This document shows positions 30,818 to 34,930 of a stretch of 34,930 nucleotides of DNA, in pieces. The translations under genes were made by a program, and so were the position numbers. The stretch's first letter is position 1, and every line of letters starts with the position of its first letter. A model generated the notes under the pieces. That model made no database searches. It saw nothing but the letters and a program-made list of their open reading frames with translations, and was not told the DNA's origin. The DNA comes from a bacterium (GTDB lineage Bacteria > Bacillota > Clostridia > Oscillospirales > Oscillospiraceae): NCBI GenBank assembly GCA_019424865.1, contig JAHYYS010000021.1, positions 1-34,930 of the forward strand, in the 5' to 3' direction.

Positions 30818-31867
30818 ATGTACCATCAAGCCGCACAAATTTCGGGCACTGCAAGACAAAACCGTCCGTCTGACCCGAGGACCGGACGTCCAAACAGGAA
30901 GAAGGACATGCAGCGCCAGGAGCAGATCCGGCTGCTTCAGCTTCTGGTCTGTCTGGCGCTTTTTCTCACCGTATTCATTGGAAAGGGGGTCTTCCCGGAC
31001 AAGATGGTTCAGGTGCGGGACAATATTCTGACCCTGATTTCCACGGATCTGGACGTGCGGGAGGCCTTTTCCCAGTTGGGCAGCTCTCTGACAGAGCAGG
31101 GGAATGTGCTCTCCGGTCTGGGGGAATTTTGCGTTGAAGTGTTTGGCAGCGGCCGGACAGACGATGCGCAGCAAGCCGGGCAGCAGGTGCCGGAGCTGGC
31201 CGACGTGCTGGAGCAGGAGCTGGCATTTTTGAGCGGCAACCCCAGCGCACAGATCCAGTCCGCGCACTATTTATACGCGGGGGACGAGACTGTCAAGCCC
31301 GACCTGGCGCAGAGAGAGGTACCACAGCCAGAAGCCGTGGAAGAAGCGCCGCAGCCGGTGCAGGAGCCCGCGGCCATTCCGGCGGCCGGCACGGTTTTGG
31401 TGCAGTCGGATTACAGCGGGCAGCCGCTGCCGGAAAATTACACGATGGATCATCTGTCCCTGGGCGCTCTGGACACCGTGACGCCGGTGGTGGGGCACCT
31501 GAACTCCACCTATGGCTATCGGGATCACCCCATCAATGGCAAGTACCAGTTCCACGGCGGTGTAGACATCGGCGGTCAGAACGGAGATCCGATCAGTGCC
31601 TTTGCGGCCGGGACAGTGGAATATGTGGGGGAGGACGATTCCTATGGGCTTTATATGCAGCTGGATCACGGAAACGGAGTCAAATCCTTCTATGCTCACT
31701 GCAGCACAATCTGCGTTAAGAAGGGGGAGAGCGTGACGGCGGGCCAGAAAATTGCCGAGGTTGGGTCCTCCGGAGCGGCCACCGGCCCCCATCTGCATCT
31801 GGAGCTGAAATACAATAAGCTCCATCTCAACCCGGAATACTATATCACGTTCCTGCCCCAGGAATGA
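30818..31867 (+). CDS. spoIVFA: SpoIVFA-like M23-domain protein
   Basis: The 349-residue protein has a basic N-terminus, one transmembrane segment (LLQLLVCLALFLTVFIG, about 40-56), a long Pro/Glu/Gln-rich linker and a C-terminal M23/LytM domain (about 222-349). In Bacillus SpoIVFA holds the SpoIVFB protease inactive in the outer forespore membrane until a signal from the forespore cleaves it. The M23 zinc residues are present here: H246 and D250 (FHGGVD) and H325/H327 (GPHLHLEL). The next gene is spoIVFB and overlaps it (ATGA), which favours SpoIVFA over SpoIIQ. ATG 30818 has GGAGG 7 bases upstream. Confidence 0.85.
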   Translation: MYHQAAQISGTARQNRPSDPRTGRPNRKKDMQRQEQIRLLQLLVCLALFLTVFIGKGVFPDKMVQVRDNILTLISTDLDVREAFSQLGSSLTEQGNVLSGLGEFCVEVFGSGRTDDAQQAGQQVPELADVLEQELAFLSGNPSAQIQSAHYLYAGDETVKPDLAQREVPQPEAVEEAPQPVQEPAAIPAAGTVLVQSDYSGQPLPENYTMDHLSLGALDTVTPVVGHLNSTYGYRDHPINGKYQFHGGVDIGGQNGDPISAFAAGTVEYVGEDDSYGLYMQLDHGNGVKSFYAHCSTICVKKGESVTAGQKIAEVGSSGAATGPHLHLELKYNKLHLNPEYYITFLPQE

Positions 31868-32469
31868 GGATTGGAAAGCTGGAGATAACCGGCAGCTTCT
31901 TTTTGCTGGCGGCCTGGCTGAATTACCTGGACCGGTACGCCATGGTCCCGCTGGCCATGCTGGCCTGTGCGCTGCATGAGCTGGGACACTACGCCGCCGC
32001 CAAGCGGCTGGGATGCGGTGTAAGGAAGATTCGCCTGACAGCCGTTGGGGCAGAAATGAAGCTGTCGGGTCAGCTGGGCTATGGGGGCGAGATCGCCGTG
32101 GCGGCGGCCGGCCCCTGCGTCAACCTTCTTCTCGCCTTCATCTTCTGCCGGTGGGAATGGGGGTGTGTGTTTGCCGGGCTCAATCTGGCCCTGGGCTGTT
32201 TTAACCTGCTTCCCATCGGGCGGCTGGATGGGGGAAGAATTGTATACTGCGTGCTGGCAGTGCTGCTTGGACCGGACCTGGCCTGTGCGGCGGAGGGCTG
32301 TCTGGATATATTTTGGATGACGCTGCTGCTGGCGGCCGGGGCGATATTGTGCGGCGCAGCGGGCAATATTACCCTGCTGCTGGTGGCGCTTTGGCTGATG
32401 GGAATTTATTCCGGCGTAAAAAAGACTGGAAATAGATCTTGCCAGGAGAAGCAGAAGCAGGTAAAATAA
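31864..32469 (+). CDS. spoIVFB: SpoIVFB-like site-2 intramembrane metalloprotease
   Basis: SpoIVFB cleaves pro-sigma-K in the mother cell membrane. The 201-residue M50 protein has HELGH (H38, E39, H42) in a transmembrane segment, and the second metal motif FNLLPIGRLDGGR with D122. About six hydrophobic segments are visible. It lacks the CBS domain found at the C-terminus of the longer Bacillus protein, as do many clostridial forms. The start overlaps spoIVFA by 4 bases. A general M50 protease is the alternative, but the spoIVFA partner and the sigma-E-like promoter make SpoIVFB the better call. Confidence 0.9.
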   Translation: MRIGKLEITGSFFLLAAWLNYLDRYAMVPLAMLACALHELGHYAAAKRLGCGVRKIRLTAVGAEMKLSGQLGYGGEIAVAAAGPCVNLLLAFIFCRWEWGCVFAGLNLALGCFNLLPIGRLDGGRIVYCVLAVLLGPDLACAAEGCLDIFWMTLLLAAGAILCGAAGNITLLLVALWLMGIYSGVKKTGNRSCQEKQKQVK

Positions 32470-32506
32470 AGGATACGCTTCTGAGAAAAGGAACTGGGGG
32501 ATCGGC

Positions 32507-34351
32507 ATGAACCGCATACTGGAACATATTCTGCCCAAGGTACAAAAACCCGCCCGATACACGGGCGGGGAATATAATGCGGTGGTGAAGGACAAACGGA
32601 CCGTGGACGTCCGGTATGCCCTGTGTTTTCCGGACACCTATGAGATTGGTATGTCCAATCTGGGCTGCCGCATTCTCTATGGCCTGATGAACGAGCAGCC
32701 GGGGGTATGGTGCGAACGGTGCTATGCCCCCTGGCTGGACATGGAGGAGGAGATGCGCCGGGAGGGGCTGCTCCTCTACGGCCTGGAGAGCGGCGATCCA
32801 ATTTCGGACTTTGACATCATCGGTTTCTCGCTTGGCTATGAGATGGCCTATACCAACGTGCTCAACATGTTGGATCTGGCGGGATTGCCCCTGCGCTCGG
32901 CGGACCGGCCCGAGCTGACGCCGCTGGTGGTGGCAGGCGGGACCTGCTGCTATAATCCGGAGCCTCTGGCCCCCTTTATTGACTTCTTTGTCCTGGGGGA
33001 GGGGGAGGAGGTCACCCTGGAGTATATCCAGCTGTATCAGCGCGCCCGGGAGGAGGGCTGGTCCAAGGAGGAATTTCTTCAGGAGGCCGCTCAGATCGAG
33101 GGCATCTATGTCCCCTCCTTCTACGAGCCCGTCTACAAGGAGGACGGCCGGCTGGAGGAGATGCGGGTGGTGGAGGGCTCCGGCGCCCATGAGACGGTGC
33201 GCAAGCGCATCGTTCAGGATATGGACAAGTCCTATTTCCCGGTGAAGACCATTATTCCCTCCACCGAGATTGTCCACGACCGGGTGATGCTGGAGCTGTT
33301 CCGGGGCTGTATCCGGGGCTGCCGCTTCTGTCAGGCGGGGTATGTCTACCGCCCGGTGCGGAACCGAACCCCCAAACTGCTGGCCGAATACGGCAAGGCG
33401 GCCTGCCAGGACTCGGGCTACCAGGAGATGACCCTGTCCAGCCTGTCCTCCACGGACTACCCCTGTCTGCTGGAGCTGTGCGACGATCTGCTGGACTACT
33501 GCGCACCCCGGGATATCGGGGTCTCTCTGCCCTCCCTTCGGGCGGATACCTTCTCCATGAATTTGATGGAGCGGCTTCAGCGGGTGCGCAAGGGCGGACT
33601 GACCTTCGCCCCGGAGGCGGGCACCCAGCGCCTGCGGGACGCCATCAACAAAAATCTGCGGGAGGAGGACCTGATGCAGTCGGTGCGCACCGCCTTCTCC
33701 GGCGGGTGGAGCGGGGTAAAGCTCTATTTTATGCTGGGTTTGCCCACCGAGACTGACGAGGATGTGCTGGGCATTGCCGATCTGGCGCGCAAGGTCTACT
33801 TCGCCTGGCGGGAGTGTACCCCCAACAAGGCCAGGGGCGTGCGCATCACGGTGTCCACCTCCTGGTTCGTCCCCAAGCCCCACACCGCCTTCCAGTGGGA
33901 GGCCCAGATCACCCGGGAGGAGTACCAGCGGCGGGTGGATCTGCTGCGGGACGCCCTGAAGCGGGACAAGTCCATCACCTATAACTGGCACGACCCGGAG
34001 ACCAGCTATCTGGAGGCCATCTTCTCCCGTGGTGACCGCCGCCTGGCGGATGTGCTGGAGTGGGCCTGGGAGCACGGGGCCAAGATGGACTCCTGGACGG
34101 AGTATTTCGATTTCCAGCGGTGGATGGATGCCCTGAAGGCCTGCGGCCTGGACGGTGACTTCTACGCCCACCGGGAGCGGGGGAGAGATGAGGTCTTCCC
34201 CTGGTGCCGCATTGACCCCATGGTGACCACCAACTTCTTGTGGCGGGAGCGGGAGCTGTGCTACCAGTCCCAGACCACCCCGGACTGCCGTACGCGCTGC
34301 TCCGGCTGCGGGGCAAACCGACTGCTGTCAGGAGGTGTGTGCAATGGCTGA
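32507..34351 (+). CDS. TIGR03960-type B12-binding radical SAM protein
   Basis: The 614-residue protein has an N-terminal B12-binding-like region (ALCFPDTYEIGMSNLGCRILY, VAGGTCCYNPEPLAPFIDFF) and a radical SAM core with C268-x3-C272-x2-C275 (CIRGCRFCQAG). A Cys-rich tail ends it (DCRTRCSGCGANRLLSGGVC). The substrate of this family is not established to my knowledge. In Clostridia it lies with the DUF2344 partner and the ribonuclease G/rplU genes, near spoIVF, as appears to be the case here. The ATG has GGGGGAT upstream and the stop overlaps the next gene by 8 bases. Confidence 0.93.
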   Translation: MNRILEHILPKVQKPARYTGGEYNAVVKDKRTVDVRYALCFPDTYEIGMSNLGCRILYGLMNEQPGVWCERCYAPWLDMEEEMRREGLLLYGLESGDPISDFDIIGFSLGYEMAYTNVLNMLDLAGLPLRSADRPELTPLVVAGGTCCYNPEPLAPFIDFFVLGEGEEVTLEYIQLYQRAREEGWSKEEFLQEAAQIEGIYVPSFYEPVYKEDGRLEEMRVVEGSGAHETVRKRIVQDMDKSYFPVKTIIPSTEIVHDRVMLELFRGCIRGCRFCQAGYVYRPVRNRTPKLLAEYGKAACQDSGYQEMTLSSLSSTDYPCLLELCDDLLDYCAPRDIGVSLPSLRADTFSMNLMERLQRVRKGGLTFAPEAGTQRLRDAINKNLREEDLMQSVRTAFSGGWSGVKLYFMLGLPTETDEDVLGIADLARKVYFAWRECTPNKARGVRITVSTSWFVPKPHTAFQWEAQITREEYQRRVDLLRDALKRDKSITYNWHDPETSYLEAIFSRGDRRLADVLEWAWEHGAKMDSWTEYFDFQRWMDALKACGLDGDFYAHRERGRDEVFPWCRIDPMVTTNFLWRERELCYQSQTTPDCRTRCSGCGANRLLSGGVCNG

Positions 34352-34930
34352 CCGCCTGCTGTTTTCTAAAACGGGCCGAGCCCGGTATATTTCCCATCTG
34401 GACCTGATGCGCACCTTCCAGAGAGCCTTTGCCCGGGCAAAAATTCCCATCAAACATACCGAAGGCTTCCATCCCCATCCCTTTGTTTCCATTGCGCTGC
34501 TCCTGTCCGTGGGCTATTCCAGCGAGTGCGAGATTCTGGAGTTTGGCCTTCTGGAGGGAACAGACCCGGAGACGGTACCCGCCCGGCTTACTGCGGTTAT
34601 GCCCGAAGGGATCACCGTGCATCAGTGCTATCCGGCCCAGCGGAAGCTGAAGGAACTTTGCTACATCAACTATATCATGAATTTTGAGTATCCTGAGGGA
34701 CGTCCCCAGGAATGCGAGCCCGCCATTGCCGAGCTGCTGGGGCGGGAGAGCCTGGTGGTGGAGAAGAAGTCCAACAAGTCCAAGAAGGGTTATACCGAGG
34801 TGGACCTGATCCCGCTGATCCGGGAGTGGACCGTGGAGTGCCAGAGCGACACCATGACCTTAAGCATGGTGGTAGCTGCGCAGAACCCCGGACGCAATCC
34901 GGAGCTGATCCGCGCCGCTTTCTGCCGGGA
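34344..34930 (+). CDS. TIGR03936/DUF2344 radical SAM-associated protein (cut by window edge)
   Basis: The frame is open to the right edge, giving 195 residues. The N-terminus ADRLLFSKTGRARYISHLDLM and the next KIPIKHTEGFHPHPFVSIA are typical of DUF2344 proteins, which always accompany the upstream radical SAM gene. A Lys-rich stretch (KKSNKSKKGY) lies near residue 140. The ATG has GGAGGTG 8 bases upstream. The reaction is unknown. The C-terminus is outside the window. Confidence 0.9.
   Translation, partial: MADRLLFSKTGRARYISHLDLMRTFQRAFARAKIPIKHTEGFHPHPFVSIALLLSVGYSSECEILEFGLLEGTDPETVPARLTAVMPEGITVHQCYPAQRKLKELCYINYIMNFEYPEGRPQECEPAIAELLGRESLVVEKKSNKSKKGYTEVDLIPLIREWTVECQSDTMTLSMVVAAQNPGRNPELIRAAFCR

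Overview
This window looks like a chromosome segment of a spore-forming, high-GC member of the Clostridia, most likely in the Oscillospiraceae/Ruminococcaceae (Flavonifractor/Pseudoflavonifractor-like). Evidence for this: GC-rich coding DNA, housekeeping gene order typical of Firmicutes (yicC-remA-gmk-rpoZ-priA-def-fmt, then rsmB-rlmN-prpC-prkC-rsgA), a CarD-ispD-ispF cluster, and a set of sporulation genes. Nearly all genes are on the + strand; the one clear exception is a tRNA-Pro. I see no phage, IS element or CRISPR array. The genus is an inference from gene content only.

Layout. 1-2490: 3' end of an S1-domain protein, then carD, ispD, ispF (transcription regulator and MEP isoprenoid pathway). 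2530-6450: a YtrA-type GntR regulator with tandem palindromic operators, two membrane proteins, an ABC ATPase and a large exported protein of unknown function. 6570-7950: a small Se/S-carrier-like protein and a class V aminotransferase/cysteine desulfurase. 8230-10880: cdaA-cdaR (c-di-AMP synthesis) followed by an RseC-like protein instead of the usual glmM. 10895-12890: DUF5685-like protein, a J-domain/TPR protein with a cysteine-rich tail, and a membrane protein. 12925-19040: yicC, remA, gmk, rpoZ, priA, def, fmt. 19210-25320: rsmB, rlmN, prpC, prkC, rsgA (rRNA methylation, PASTA kinase/phosphatase pair, ribosome assembly GTPase).

25470-32470 is the most interesting part. A 23-codon spoVM gene, a SipL-like SPOCS/LysM protein, spoIVA, and spoIVFA-spoIVFB lie within 7 kb. 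The first three are the basement layer of the spore coat and the last pair controls sigma-K activation. I find sigma-E-like promoters with the same 14-base spacer upstream of sipL, spoIVA and spoIVFA. Between sipL and spoIVA sits a two-gene cassette (a 3-alpha-hydroxysteroid-dehydrogenase-like SDR and an NTF2-like protein). It has an AT-rich leader, a vegetative promoter, a palindrome and strong terminators on both sides, and looks like an independent metabolic insertion in a sporulation locus. The divergent tRNA-Pro(CGG) lies between spoIVA and spoIVFA. The window ends with a B12-binding-type radical SAM protein and the start of its usual partner.

All family assignments are from reading motifs by eye; no database search was run.
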